64,000 bases of DNA from Pseudoflavitalea sp. G-6-1-2 (GTDB taxonomy: Bacteria; Bacteroidota; Bacteroidia; Chitinophagales; Chitinophagaceae), in assembly GCF_012927185.1 (NCBI RefSeq), contig NZ_JABBGB010000003.1, positions 496,001 to 560,000 of the forward strand. The letters are read 5' to 3'. The notes beneath the pieces were generated by a model, which was not told the DNA's origin, ran no database searches, and saw nothing but the letters and a program-made list of their open reading frames with translations. The translations under genes were made by a program, and so were the position numbers. Numbering within the stretch: position 1 is the stretch's first letter; every line of letters starts with the position of its first letter. Of the stretch, positions 17,294 through 25,802 are shown piece by piece.

Positions 17294-19840
17294 ATGAGAC
17301 CAACTATATTCCTTCTACTGCTTATTTTCTCTTTCATGGATTCGCAGGCCGGCCGCATAACCGGCAGAGTTACCAACGAAAAAGGCGAAGTGCTTCCTTA
17401 TGCATCCGTATTCGTAAAAGGTTCTACCAAGGGAACCACCACCAATAATCAGGGTGTATATTTTCTCGATCTCGATGCCGGCAGCTACACATTGGTTTGC
17501 CAGTATATCGGCTATGCGCGCGCAGAAAAAGCCGTGAAACTCGAAGCCGGCAACAGTGCTGTAACAACCGACTTCAGTTTAGTTGTTCAGCAAACCACCA
17601 TGAACGAAGTAGTGGTGCGGGCCAATGCAGAAGATCCGGCCTATGAGATCATCCGCAATGCCATCCGCAAGCGGAAAGATTACCTCGAACCGCTGGACTC
17701 TTTTACCTGTGAGGCTTATATCAAAACACTGATGAAGACCCGCAAACTCCCCAAGCGTGTTTTCGGTATGAAGATCGAAGACAAAAACAAGCAGGAGATG
17801 GGCGTTGACTCCGCAGGGAAAGGCATCATCCATCTCTCTGAATCGCTCACTAAGATTGGTTTCAAAAAACCGGGAAAGATAAAACTGGAAGTGCTGTCGG
17901 GGCGCGAAAGCGGCTCAGGCGGCTATGGTTTCAACTTCCCCACCTTCATCAATTTTTACAAGAACAATGTGAACGTATTATCCGATCAGCTGAATCCGCG
18001 CGGATTTGTATCGCCCATTGCTGACGGCGCATTGAACTATTATAAATATCAATACCTCGGATCTTTCTGGGAAGATGGAAAAGAAGTGAATCAGATAAAA
18101 GTGATCCCCCGCCGGAATTTCGAGCCACTGTTTTCGGGCACCATCAATATTACGGAGAACGATTGGCGCATTCACAGTCTCGAACTGATGCTCACCAAAC
18201 AATCGCAGCTCGAAATGCTGGATACGATGACCATCCGTCAGATTCATGTACCCGTTTCGAAAGATGTATGGCAAACCAAAGATCAGACGGTGTATTTCAC
18301 GTTCAATCAACTGGGCATCGATGCGGTGGGTACCTTCCTCAACGTGTACAACAAATACGAACTGAGGCCGCAGTTCGAGAAGAAATATTTCAACAACGTG
18401 ATCGTTCGCTATGATACGAGCGTGAACAAGAAATCAAAAGCATACTGGGATTCTATTCGTCCGGTTGCACTTGAGCCCGAAGAACTCAAAGACTACAAAG
18501 TAAAAGACAGTTTGCTTGCGTACCGCAGAGACTCCGTGTGGTCGCCGGCTTATATCGATTCCATGCGCAGAAATCAGGGCAAGATCACGCTCGATAAAGT
18601 ATTCTGGGCCGATGGATTGCGCCGCTATAATTTCAATAAGGAGCGTCCTGCTGAAATCACCTGGAAGCCGCTGCTGAAGCAGGTTCAATACAATACTGTT
18701 GAAGGATTGGTGGCAGGAGTGAGCGCCACATACCGGCGCTGGTGGCCCAAAGCAGGATCTGTACTGAGTTTTACGCCGAACCTCCGGTACGGATTCAGCA
18801 ACACGCACCTGAATGCATGGGGTACATTGATTTTTGCGAAGAAGAAATTCGAACGCGACGGAGATGGCATCACTTCTGAAAACAGTTCATGGACGCTGAA
18901 CGGAGGTAAGCGTGTAAGCCAGTTCAATCAGGCTAATCCGATATGGCCGCTGTTCAATAGTGTGTACACTTTATTCGATCGCCGCAACTACATGAAGATC
19001 TATGAGAACTATTTCGGCGAACTGATCTACAACAAACGTTTCGATAACGATCTCCGCTTTTCAGCAGGTGTATTGTACGAAGATCGCATGCCGCTGGAGA
19101 ATACCACCGACTACTCGATTTTCAAAGACAGGAATAAGATCTTCACTCCCAACTACCCAACTGAAAAACTGGTTACTCAGTTCACCAGACATCAGGCTGT
19201 AGTGGCAAGTGTAAAGCTGGAATACAAACCCGGTCAGCAGTTCATCGAATATCCGAACGGAAAGCAGGCTGTTGGCTCCAAATATCCCACCTTCACTTTA
19301 AGTTATCACAAGGGGATAGAGAAAGTATTGGGAAGTGATGTGGACTTCGATAAATGGAAATTCTCCGTTTCAGACGATATGAATTTCAAATTGCGTGGAA
19401 TGATGAAATATCGATTATCCATTGGCGGTTTTATCAACGACCGGAAAGTTCCGATTCAGGATTATCAGCACTTCAATGGCAATCAGTTGCTGTTTGCGAG
19501 CGAGTACCTGAACAGCTTTCAGCTGGCTCCGTATTATGCAAACAGTACAACAGCATCTTTCTATGCAACAGGCCATCTGGAGCATCATTTCAATGGAATG
19601 CTCACGAATAAGATTCCTTTGTTCAAGAGACTGAACTGGCATTTGGTAGGCGGCGGCAATGCTTTCTTTGTGGATCGAAACAACAACTATGTGGAAGTAT
19701 TTGCAGGACTGGAGAATATCTTCAAAGTATTGCGTGTAGATGTGGTGGCCAGTTATCTCAATGGGCATAAAGGACAGGTAGGATTGAGGCTGGGATTGGG
19801 TGGATTGCTGGGTAGCGCTATCAATTTCCAACGGAAATAA
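17294..19840 (+). CDS. DUF5686 family protein with carboxypeptidase-regulatory-like domain
   Basis: 848 residues from the ATG at 17294 (MRPTIFLLLLIFSFMDSQA signal peptide). An ATG three codons earlier at 17285 and a GTG at 17249 are in frame, but the GTG would lie almost at the expected transcription start. Residues about 20-110 are a CarboxypepD_reg-like domain (ITGRVTNEKGEVLPYASVFV). The rest matches the DUF5686 outer-membrane barrel-like family, with EIIRNAIRKRKDYLEPLDSFTCEAYIKTLMK, a middle with YRRWWPKAGS, and a C-terminal GQVGLRLGLGGLLG. These are Bacteroidota outer membrane proteins of unknown function. The gene is monocistronic with its own terminator. Confidence 0.88.
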   Translation: MRPTIFLLLLIFSFMDSQAGRITGRVTNEKGEVLPYASVFVKGSTKGTTTNNQGVYFLDLDAGSYTLVCQYIGYARAEKAVKLEAGNSAVTTDFSLVVQQTTMNEVVVRANAEDPAYEIIRNAIRKRKDYLEPLDSFTCEAYIKTLMKTRKLPKRVFGMKIEDKNKQEMGVDSAGKGIIHLSESLTKIGFKKPGKIKLEVLSGRESGSGGYGFNFPTFINFYKNNVNVLSDQLNPRGFVSPIADGALNYYKYQYLGSFWEDGKEVNQIKVIPRRNFEPLFSGTINITENDWRIHSLELMLTKQSQLEMLDTMTIRQIHVPVSKDVWQTKDQTVYFTFNQLGIDAVGTFLNVYNKYELRPQFEKKYFNNVIVRYDTSVNKKSKAYWDSIRPVALEPEELKDYKVKDSLLAYRRDSVWSPAYIDSMRRNQGKITLDKVFWADGLRRYNFNKERPAEITWKPLLKQVQYNTVEGLVAGVSATYRRWWPKAGSVLSFTPNLRYGFSNTHLNAWGTLIFAKKKFERDGDGITSENSSWTLNGGKRVSQFNQANPIWPLFNSVYTLFDRRNYMKIYENYFGELIYNKRFDNDLRFSAGVLYEDRMPLENTTDYSIFKDRNKIFTPNYPTEKLVTQFTRHQAVVASVKLEYKPGQQFIEYPNGKQAVGSKYPTFTLSYHKGIEKVLGSDVDFDKWKFSVSDDMNFKLRGMMKYRLSIGGFINDRKVPIQDYQHFNGNQLLFASEYLNSFQLAPYYANSTTASFYATGHLEHHFNGMLTNKIPLFKRLNWHLVGGGNAFFVDRNNNYVEVFAGLENIFKVLRVDVVASYLNGHKGQVGLRLGLGGLLGSAINFQRK

Positions 19841-19875
19841 TACACGAACAAGGCTTTTAACACACACTCATATAA

Positions 19876-19912
19876 AAAAGGGTGCTTCTGATAAGGAGGC
19901 ACCCTTTTACTT
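19876..19912 (+). terminator. Terminator after the DUF5686 gene
   Basis: AAAAGGGTGC (19876-19885) and GCACCCTTTT (19899-19908) are perfect inverted arms ending in a T-run, 36 nt after the stop codon. Confidence 0.85.
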
Positions 19913-20234
19913 TTCGTAAATCTATGATCAGGAAAAAAACAGCAACTCAGCATGACACTGCACTCTTAGATTGTAACCGTTAGAATGTAACCCTCCCGAC
20001 AACCATTCTGGATGCAGCCGGAAAAATACAATGGGAGCAGCCATGTTCAGATCTGCTGCCGGATCAAATACATTTAAAATGAATATGAACAGATTCAGCA
20101 AGGCCGCTTACATTTTGCAGATAAAACTGTAAGATGGCACGCTGTATCACGAGAAGTTCATTAAACGGTAGTGTAGAAGGTAAACTCCATATTAAAAGGG
20201 GCCTGGCAGTTGTTAAAACTGCGGGCCCTTTTCT
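19909..20234 (+). ncRNA. Intergenic region with direct repeat and orphan terminator; possible small RNA
   Basis: No convincing gene lies between the DUF5686 terminator and 20341. A direct repeat is present: TTAGATTGTAACC (19966-19978) and TTAGAATGTAACC (19980-19992). A candidate -7 box TACATTTA lies at 20069-20076. A strong hairpin with T-run (20194-20234; arms AAAAGGGGCC and GGGCCCTTTT plus inner CAGTT/AACTG) has no gene in front of it. This would fit a transcript of about 150 nt. A 16-codon ORF starting at 20079 is inside but not convincing. Confidence 0.35.
20194..20234 (+). terminator. Orphan intrinsic terminator
   Basis: The outer arms AAAAGGGGCC (20194-20203) and GGGCCCTTTT (20223-20232) and the inner arms CAGTT (20207-20211) and AACTG (20217-20221) make a long two-part stem followed by T. 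It lies 107 bp before the next gene and ends no annotated gene. Confidence 0.7.
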
Positions 20235-20340
20235 GTTGCAATCACCTATCTTGTTATAAATCTGTTTTTTATTATTACTTTAGACAACGGTTAAGGCGAA
20301 TAACCGCGTCTTACTGGTTATAATCAACGTGCAAGGCATC

Positions 20341-20997
20341 ATGAAAAAAACTACCCTTTTAGCATTCGTTTGTTTACTGTTCACGGTATCTGCCATGGCG
20401 CAGAAAAAAGTATCGGAACTGACGCTGGTCTACGATGCATTTGTATCTACCGGCAATGCAGACCCCAAACTGGCCGATGCATTCGATGGCGCTACAACTA
20501 CGGTATACATCAAAGGCAATCTCAGCCGTTCGGAAATGGTGAGCGCTTTATTTTCTTCTACAACAATTCACGATTCAAAAACCGGTACGGCAGTGGTACT
20601 GCGTGAGGTGAGCGGCCAGAAGCTGCTGATCCGCATGACGTCTGCAAACTGGGCTGAAAAGAATAAAAGATATAATGGTATCAGCTTTGCAAATACCACT
20701 GAGACCAAAACCATCGCAGGGTACAAGTGTACCAAGGCAACTGCCACACTGAATGATGGAACAGTTTTTACCGTTTACTACACTGCTGATTTAATTCCGG
20801 AGAACCGCGATTATGATTATCAGTTCAGGAACCTCAATGGCCTGCCGCTGGAGTATGAGTTGGTTCAGGGGAATCTTACCATCAAATACACGGTGAGCAA
20901 TATCAATATGAACCCGGTGCCGGCGTCGAAGTTCGACCTGCCGAAGACGGGGTACAGGGAGCTTACCTACGAGGAAAGTAAGAAAGCAAGCATGTAG
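20341..20997 (+). CDS. GLPGLI/DUF4412-like exported protein
   Basis: 218 residues. The signal peptide (MKKTTLLAFVCLLFTVSAMA-Q) is followed by a beta-rich domain. The central part reads ETKTIAGYKCTKATATLNDG, VFTVYYTADL and LNGLPLEYEL, which resembles GLPGLI-type proteins (there: GYKC.KA, then WYT, then GLPGLILE). Function unknown; periplasmic or outer-membrane associated. The ATG at 20341 was chosen because it begins the signal peptide; a GTG four codons upstream is less likely. A candidate promoter TTG-N20-TACTTTAG lies just upstream (about 20253-20283). Confidence 0.75.
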   Translation: MKKTTLLAFVCLLFTVSAMAQKKVSELTLVYDAFVSTGNADPKLADAFDGATTTVYIKGNLSRSEMVSALFSSTTIHDSKTGTAVVLREVSGQKLLIRMTSANWAEKNKRYNGISFANTTETKTIAGYKCTKATATLNDGTVFTVYYTADLIPENRDYDYQFRNLNGLPLEYELVQGNLTIKYTVSNINMNPVPASKFDLPKTGYRELTYEESKKASM

Positions 20998-21339
20998 GGA
21001 GTGATCAGGTGCCTATCTGGCTGATTTTCATACCCGAAACACTTGGAATCGGCATCAAGTCCACATCAGGAGCACCTCATCTCCATAAATTTATGCTACT
21101 CAATTGGTTATTACCTGTTGAATACCTGCGTTGAATGTGCAGAAAACTGCCGGAGGCGTGCCTGAGCAGGGTAAAAGAATAGCAATAGTTGCAGGGAGAA
21201 AAGGACAAAGAAGATCAGCAATAGCTTAACAGCATCAAATAAAAATGCCAGCCCGAAGGCTGGCAATATTTTTTGGGACAAATACCTGCTTCTCCCGAAG
21301 CACGGCATGCTGCCAGAGTAATTTTTCTCATCAGTGCGG
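20998..21339 (+). other. 342-bp spacer holding an orphan terminator; possible small RNA or long 3' UTR
   Basis: No ORF above 20 codons looks real here. The stretch ends in a perfect hairpin, GCCAGCC (21247-21253), CGAA loop, GGCTGGC (21258-21264), followed by ATATTTTTT. The terminator is 250 nt after the stop of the GLPGLI-like gene. It may close a long 3' UTR or a separate small RNA, and could also serve the convergent gene from the other side. Confidence 0.35.
21247..21273 (+). terminator. Intrinsic terminator (7-bp stem, CGAA tetraloop)
   Basis: GCCAGCC-CGAA-GGCTGGC followed by AATATTTTTT. The stem is perfect and has a stable GNRA-like loop. A-residues in front (AAAAAT) make it possibly bidirectional, so it could also end the minus-strand region beyond 21340. 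Confidence 0.8.
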
Positions 21340-21699
21340 TTACTTCCGCAGACGGACCCGAAGGTCGATTACATTGAGGTTTGAGCGGAACATCGGCTTG
21401 TTTGTATTGATCCTCACCTGATTAGGAAGGATGAATATTTTGTTGCCCTGTTCGTAGGTAACCACTGAGTTATAAGTAACATAACTTCTGAGTCTTTCGC
21501 TGCCGGAAAGCTGACTTCCGGTGTAGAATGGACCCGCTTTCAGTGTGAAACCGTTGGTTGTTCTGATTGGAGTAAATTCTGCCTTGAGCGGAGCTACCGA
21601 CTGGTTAGCATTCTTCTTTCCACCACCACCTCCGCTACTGGCCAATGCAAGCGCCACTGTCCCAATCATCGCGCAACAGATGATCGTTCTTCTTAGCAT
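21340..21699 (-). CDS. Small exported protein with poly-Gly segment, unknown function
   Basis: 119 residues from the ATG at 21699. The N-terminus MLRRTIICCAMIGTVALALASS is a signal peptide, followed by a GGGGGKKNANQS linker. A beta-like domain rich in Thr, Asn and Arg follows and ends IDLRVRLRK. An in-frame ATG at 21732 would add 11 residues, but a -7 box (TATTTTTG at 21741-21748) puts transcription start at about 21734, which favours 21699. No family recognised. It is divergent from the TPR gene. Confidence 0.7.
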   Translation of the reverse strand: MLRRTIICCAMIGTVALALASSGGGGGKKNANQSVAPLKAEFTPIRTTNGFTLKAGPFYTGSQLSGSERLRSYVTYNSVVTYEQGNKIFILPNQVRINTNKPMFRSNLNVIDLRVRLRK

Positions 21700-21740
21700 T
21701 TGGTTAAGTTTTAGCGTAAAGTTTGCCTGCATAATTAATG

Positions 21741-21748
21741 CAAAAATA
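21741..21748 (-). promoter_or_regulatory. Promoter -7 box TATTTTTG for the small exported protein
   Basis: Exact TAnnTTTG match on the minus strand, about 42 nt upstream of the chosen start codon. It decides between the two possible starts. Confidence 0.5.
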
Positions 21749-21926
21749 TATAAAAAAATTGGGATTCCTTTAACCGTTCATCCCGTGAATTATAAATCTT
21801 TTAACGTCTGAGATGCAAAAATGTTACAGATTGCATAAAATGACCACAAATTTTACTCAACTGTTGCATTCCGACCTAAATTGTTGGGTTTCAATAAAAC
21901 TTATACACCGGTGTCAATAACAAAAA

Positions 21927-21957
21927 TTGGACATCCGCCCTTATTGGGGTACTTTAG
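21927..21957 (+). promoter_or_regulatory. Promoter TTG-N20-TACTTTAG for the TPR gene
   Basis: TTG at 21927-21929 and TACTTTAG at 21950-21957 with a 20-nt spacer fit the Bacteroidota promoter (one mismatch in the -7 box). The start codon is 20 nt downstream. Confidence 0.6.
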
Positions 21958-21977
21958 AATAACCATTACAGTTCAGA

Positions 21978-23393
21978 ATGAGCAATAACCCATCGAGCCA
22001 GAATAACGACGAGATCAGAGAATTGGTGAGGCAGTTCCAGAATCTGAAAAATGGCAGAAGCCACTCTTTCCTGGATGAGGACTCCTTCGAAAAGATCATC
22101 GATTACTTCGACGATGAAGAAGATCTCCAACAGGCACTCGTAGCCGCAGAACTCGGCATCGAGCTTTTCCCTTACTCTTCCATATTGCATATCAAAAAAG
22201 CGGATCTGCTGATTGCCACCCGCCATTATAACGAAGCGCTGCAGGTGCTGAGTCATGCGGCTGTGCTTGACAGTAACGATATCAATCTGTACATTCTCAA
22301 AACAGCGGCCTATCTCGCCCTCGACCAGCAGGAAAAAGCCGTGGCCCTTCTCGAAAATGCCCTCGAACTATTCGAAGGCCAGGAGCGCATCGAGCTGCTC
22401 TTCGAACTGGCCGACGTGTACGACGACTACGAAGAATTCGACAAAATATTCGATTGCCTGAAACTGATCCTCGAACAGGAGCCTACCAATGAAGAGGCGC
22501 TGTACAAGATCTGTTTCTGGACCGATTCCACCGGCCGCAACGAAGAAAGCATCCGGCTGCACATGCAGATCATCGACGACAATCCTTATTGCGAACTCGC
22601 CTGGTTCAACCTGGCTGCCGCATATCAGGGACTGAAGCTGTACGAGAAAGCCATCGACGCTTACAAATATGCCGTGGTGATCGACGAAAAATTCGATTAC
22701 GCCTACCGCAATATGGGTGATGCGTATATCCGTCTCCGCAAGTTCAAAGATGCGATCGAAGTGCTGGAGAAAGTGCTCGAATTATCACGCCCCGAAGATG
22801 TGATCTACGAGGCCATCGGCCATTGCTTCGACCGGATGAAGAATTATGCCCAGGCAAGATTCTACTATCGCAAGGCATCACACCTTAATCCCGAAGACAG
22901 TAAGCTGTATTTCAAAATTGCCTGTACCTATATGAACGAAGGGCAGTGGGGTACCGCTATCAAGCAACTCGAAACCGCCATGCAGATCCATCGCCTTCAA
23001 CCGGAATACAATCTGGCGATGGGCGAATGCAAGATGCAGATGGGCGAATACAAAGAAGCTATTCAGTATTTTTCTAATGTGGTAGGTCAGCGCCCCCGCA
23101 ATGTAACCAGCTGGGAGTCGCTGATAAGGTGTTTGTATCATGGAGAATTTTATGAAGAAGCGCTGGAACAGATCCATGCGGCCCTTCATATAACAAATAA
23201 TAAACCTGTTTTCAGATTTTATCTTACTGCCGTATATCTCGCGCTGGGCAAGACGAAAGAGGCCATGCTTCAACTGGAGAACGCCATGAGTCATAGTCCC
23301 AGATTGTTGAAAAAAATAGTAGAGCTCGAACCATCGTTGCTGCAGCATCCGCTGGTGGCCGAAATTGTGGCGAGATTCAAAAAGAATAAATAA
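21978..23393 (+). CDS. Cytoplasmic tetratricopeptide (TPR) repeat protein
   Basis: 471 residues with no signal peptide. An acidic N-terminus (DEDSFEKIIDYFDDEEDLQQ) is followed by roughly ten TPR units from about residue 45 to the end. Clear examples are AWFNLAAAYQGLKLYEKAIDAYKYAVVIDEKF, AYRNMGDAYIRLRKFKDAIEVLEKVLEL and KLYFKIACTYMNEGQWGTAIKQLETAM. TPR solenoids are protein-binding scaffolds; the partner is unknown. It precedes the phosphosulfolactate synthase-like gene by 84 bp with a promoter between them, so it is probably a separate unit. Confidence 0.9.
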   Translation: MSNNPSSQNNDEIRELVRQFQNLKNGRSHSFLDEDSFEKIIDYFDDEEDLQQALVAAELGIELFPYSSILHIKKADLLIATRHYNEALQVLSHAAVLDSNDINLYILKTAAYLALDQQEKAVALLENALELFEGQERIELLFELADVYDDYEEFDKIFDCLKLILEQEPTNEEALYKICFWTDSTGRNEESIRLHMQIIDDNPYCELAWFNLAAAYQGLKLYEKAIDAYKYAVVIDEKFDYAYRNMGDAYIRLRKFKDAIEVLEKVLELSRPEDVIYEAIGHCFDRMKNYAQARFYYRKASHLNPEDSKLYFKIACTYMNEGQWGTAIKQLETAMQIHRLQPEYNLAMGECKMQMGEYKEAIQYFSNVVGQRPRNVTSWESLIRCLYHGEFYEEALEQIHAALHITNNKPVFRFYLTAVYLALGKTKEAMLQLENAMSHSPRLLKKIVELEPSLLQHPLVAEIVARFKKNK

Positions 23394-23432
23394 GGCTGCG
23401 TTAAAGCTGTTACGCGTTTTATCAATCTTCCC

Positions 23433-23440
23433 TATTTTTG
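23433..23440 (+). promoter_or_regulatory. Promoter -7 box TATTTTTG for the comA-like/aroE pair
   Basis: Exact TAnnTTTG match 38 nt before the start codon at 23478. Confidence 0.5.
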
Positions 23441-23477
23441 CGGCGACTTTAGAATTCCTAAGTGTAAAACCAGTCGA

Positions 23478-24251
23478 ATGAATTTCAATCTCTCTCAGAT
23501 CCCCGAAAGAACGGCCAGACCCCGTACTGATGGTATAACCATGGTGATGGACAAAGGCCTCAGCATTACAGAAGTTCATAATTTCATGGAGATTGCGTCT
23601 CCCCATGTAGATATTGTGAAGCTGGGTTTCGGAACCTCTTTCGTAACACCCAACCTGAAAGAAAAGATCAAAGTATATCAGAGCTACAATATTCCCATTT
23701 ATTTCGGCGGAACATTGTTCGAGGCATTCCTCATCCGTAATCAGTTCGATGATTATATCAATGTCTGCAAAGAATATGGCATCTCTTATATGGAAGTAAG
23801 TGATGGTTCAATCACTATCCCTCATGCCGAGAAATGCGGTTATATCGAAAAACTCACCAAACACGGAACCGTGTTGAGCGAAGTGGGCAGCAAGGATGCG
23901 GCTCATATCATCCCTCCTTACAAATGGATCGAACTGATGCGCGCAGAACTGAATGCCGGATCTACTTACGTGATCGCAGAAGCGCGCGAAGCAGGTAACG
24001 TAGGCATCTATCGCGGATCAGGTGAAGTGAGAGAAGGTCTGGTACAGGAAATTCTTACACAGATCCCCGGCGAAAAAATTCTCTGGGAAGCTCCGCAGAA
24101 AGCACAGCAACTGTACTTCATAGAGCTGCTCGGATGCAATGTAAACCTCGGCAATATTGCACCTACAGAAGTAATTCCTTTGGAAGCGATGCGTGTAGGC
24201 CTTCGTGGCGATACCTTCAGCTTATTCCTCGATAAAGAATTGACTCAATGA
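23478..24251 (+). CDS. Phosphosulfolactate synthase-like protein (ComA family)
   Basis: 257 residues, the usual family length. The fold is a TIM barrel with the expected segments: RTDGITMVMDKGLS, HVDIVKLGFGTSFV, IPIYFGGTLFEAF, GISYMEVSDGSITIP, TVLSEVGSKDA, TYVIAEAREAGNVGIY, ILWEAPQKAQQLYFIELLG and NVNLGNIAPTEVIPLEAMRVGLRGDT. In archaea ComA adds sulfite to phosphoenolpyruvate, giving phosphosulfolactate, for coenzyme M. In Bacteroidota, which lack coenzyme M, a role toward sulfonates such as cysteate for sulfonolipids is a reasonable inference, not shown. The stop codon overlaps the aroE start by 4 bp (ATGA), so the two are translationally coupled. Confidence 0.88.
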   Translation: MNFNLSQIPERTARPRTDGITMVMDKGLSITEVHNFMEIASPHVDIVKLGFGTSFVTPNLKEKIKVYQSYNIPIYFGGTLFEAFLIRNQFDDYINVCKEYGISYMEVSDGSITIPHAEKCGYIEKLTKHGTVLSEVGSKDAAHIIPPYKWIELMRAELNAGSTYVIAEAREAGNVGIYRGSGEVREGLVQEILTQIPGEKILWEAPQKAQQLYFIELLGCNVNLGNIAPTEVIPLEAMRVGLRGDTFSLFLDKELTQ

Positions 24252-24985
24252 GACAATTTGGCCTGATTGGATACCCACTTGGGCATTCTTTCTCACAGCC
24301 TTTTTTTACGGAGAAATTCAACAGGGAAGGTATCACAGATTGTGTGTACCAGAACTTTCCGATTGCTGAAATCGGGGCGTTGAAGACAGTGCTGCAAAAT
24401 CATCCCGGTCTTGCAGGACTGAACGTAACTATTCCTTACAAAGAACAGGTAATTCCTTTCTTACATCATATGCAGCCGGTGGTAGCAGCTATCGGCGCAT
24501 GCAACTGCATCCGTATTGAAAATGGTGAGCTCACCGGTTTCAATACGGATGTTATTGGTTTCGAACGATCTCTGGCAGAGAAACTGCAGCCAACCCATAC
24601 GAAAGCGCTGGTGCTGGGCACAGGCGGAGCCGCCAAGGCGGTTTGTTATGTGCTGGAGCAAAAGGGGATTGCATACTGCATTGTTTCCCGCAATCCTTCA
24701 GGGACCAATCAGATCGGGTATGAAGATGTAACACCTGCTATCATCGATGATCATACGCTGATCATCAACACCACTCCATTGGGGATGTATCCGAAAGTGG
24801 ATACTTTTCCGGATTTGCCGTATGAGGCCATGAGCGCAAAACATTATCTGTTCGACCTGGTGTATAATCCGGCACAGACGCTGTTTCTCCGCAAAGGAGC
24901 AGAGTTTGGAGCAGCTACAAAGAATGGCATGGATATGCTGGTGATACAGGCCGAAGAGAGCTGGCGGATCTGGAATGAAAAATAA
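24248..24985 (+). CDS. aroE: Shikimate dehydrogenase
   Basis: 245 residues, short but complete for AroE. It reduces 3-dehydroshikimate to shikimate with NADPH in aromatic amino acid synthesis. The substrate-binding N-domain has GYPLGHSFSQPFF (Ser residues of the shikimate site) and NVTIPYKE with the catalytic Lys. Next come GACNCI and FNTDVIGF with the Asp. The nucleotide-binding domain has GTGGAAKAVCYVL, and TTPLGMYP and GMDMLVIQAEESWRIW close the protein. It starts in the ATGA overlap with the upstream comA-like gene, so both are made from one mRNA. It is convergent with the next gene. Confidence 0.95.
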   Translation: MRQFGLIGYPLGHSFSQPFFTEKFNREGITDCVYQNFPIAEIGALKTVLQNHPGLAGLNVTIPYKEQVIPFLHHMQPVVAAIGACNCIRIENGELTGFNTDVIGFERSLAEKLQPTHTKALVLGTGGAAKAVCYVLEQKGIAYCIVSRNPSGTNQIGYEDVTPAIIDDHTLIINTTPLGMYPKVDTFPDLPYEAMSAKHYLFDLVYNPAQTLFLRKGAEFGAATKNGMDMLVIQAEESWRIWNEK

Positions 24986-25001
24986 TAGAGCAGCTGATGG
25001 A

Positions 25002-25358
25002 TTAGTTGCTGATCATCGAATCTATCAGGAGGTAATTATTGCGCGGTTTGGCGGAATCGAGTATCACTAAGAATCTGGCGCCTTTGCATATTTCCTTATC
25101 TGGTTTCTTACGGGAAAAATAATAGCCGTCGGTGTATTTTTTCCCCTTGTAGTTGTAAGTATATCGCAAATAATGTGTGGAGCTTTTGTAATCCGTATGA
25201 CAGGTTGTAGTGGTTCCAACTACTGTAGCTTTCCGTTTGTAAATGCCCTCGCTTTCGGCTTCATTGGATGCTACGATACAATAATTGATAAGCGCAGCTA
25301 CAAGTATAAAAGAAGCTACAAGCAACAGATAGAACCTGATATTCGCCGACAACTTCAT
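25002..25358 (-). CDS. Small membrane-anchored protein, unknown function
   Basis: 118 residues. A single N-terminal hydrophobic segment (about 8-30, FYLLLVASFILVAALINYCIV) anchors a short extracytoplasmic beta domain. This domain has TYNYKGKKYTDGYYFSRKKPD and ARFLVILDSAKPRNNYLLIDS, a pattern like DUF3592-type small domains. Two cysteines (in TTCHTD and EICKGA) might form a disulfide. The start codon lies 2 nt beyond the thioesterase stop, so the two share an operon. Function unknown. Confidence 0.7.
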   Translation of the reverse strand: MKLSANIRFYLLLVASFILVAALINYCIVASNEAESEGIYKRKATVVGTTTTCHTDYKSSTHYLRYTYNYKGKKYTDGYYFSRKKPDKEICKGARFLVILDSAKPRNNYLLIDSMISN

Positions 25359-25360
25359 GC

Positions 25361-25795
25361 TTATTTTGCTTCGAGCTTTTCGCGGGCTTCGGCAGGGATC
25401 GCCGCTACTTTTTTCTTCTCATAATCGAAACAAACCATACCGGTTTTGGCAGCCGCTACCAGAATAGTTTTTCCATTCTCCTCTTTTTCCAGTTTGTAAT
25501 AAAGATCGAAAGAGATCTTAGTGAAGTCGCCTGCAACAACAGATACTTTCACCACATCGCCGTAATGCAATTCTGCTTTGTATTCGATGCCAACATCTGC
25601 CATGATGAGTCCGGTTCCGGCGAAGCTGAGTTCACCATATCCGAGTGCATGCAGGTATTGAACGCGGGATTCGTGAATGAGGCTGAGGATGGTATCATTA
25701 CCTACGTGATTGCCGTAATTGATGTCTGTGATACGTACAGGTATAACCGAAGTGAATGCAAATTCAGCAGGGAGGTCGATCTTGATGCGTGGCAT
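25361..25795 (-). CDS. Acyl-CoA thioesterase, 4HBT hotdog-fold family
   Basis: 144 residues. The hotdog-fold signature is clear: VRITDINYGNHVGNDTILSLIHESRVQYL with the Asp near the start, then GTGLIMADVGIEYKAELHYGDVVKV, and the strands KISFDLYYKLEKEENGKTILVAAAKTGMVCFDYE. Such enzymes hydrolyse acyl-CoA thioesters in the cytoplasm; the chain-length preference is unknown. It lies 7 bp after the anti-sigma stop and 2 bp before the small membrane protein, inside a compact minus-strand operon. The neighbouring sigma system does not obviously explain it. Confidence 0.88.
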   Translation of the reverse strand: MPRIKIDLPAEFAFTSVIPVRITDINYGNHVGNDTILSLIHESRVQYLHALGYGELSFAGTGLIMADVGIEYKAELHYGDVVKVSVVAGDFTKISFDLYYKLEKEENGKTILVAAAKTGMVCFDYEKKKVAAIPAEAREKLEAK

Positions 25796-25802
25796 AGGGT
25801 GC

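Noticed and set aside
20079-20129. 16-codon ORF in the intergenic region
   Set aside because: Too short to judge; its first ATG lies at or before the expected transcription start of the candidate small RNA.
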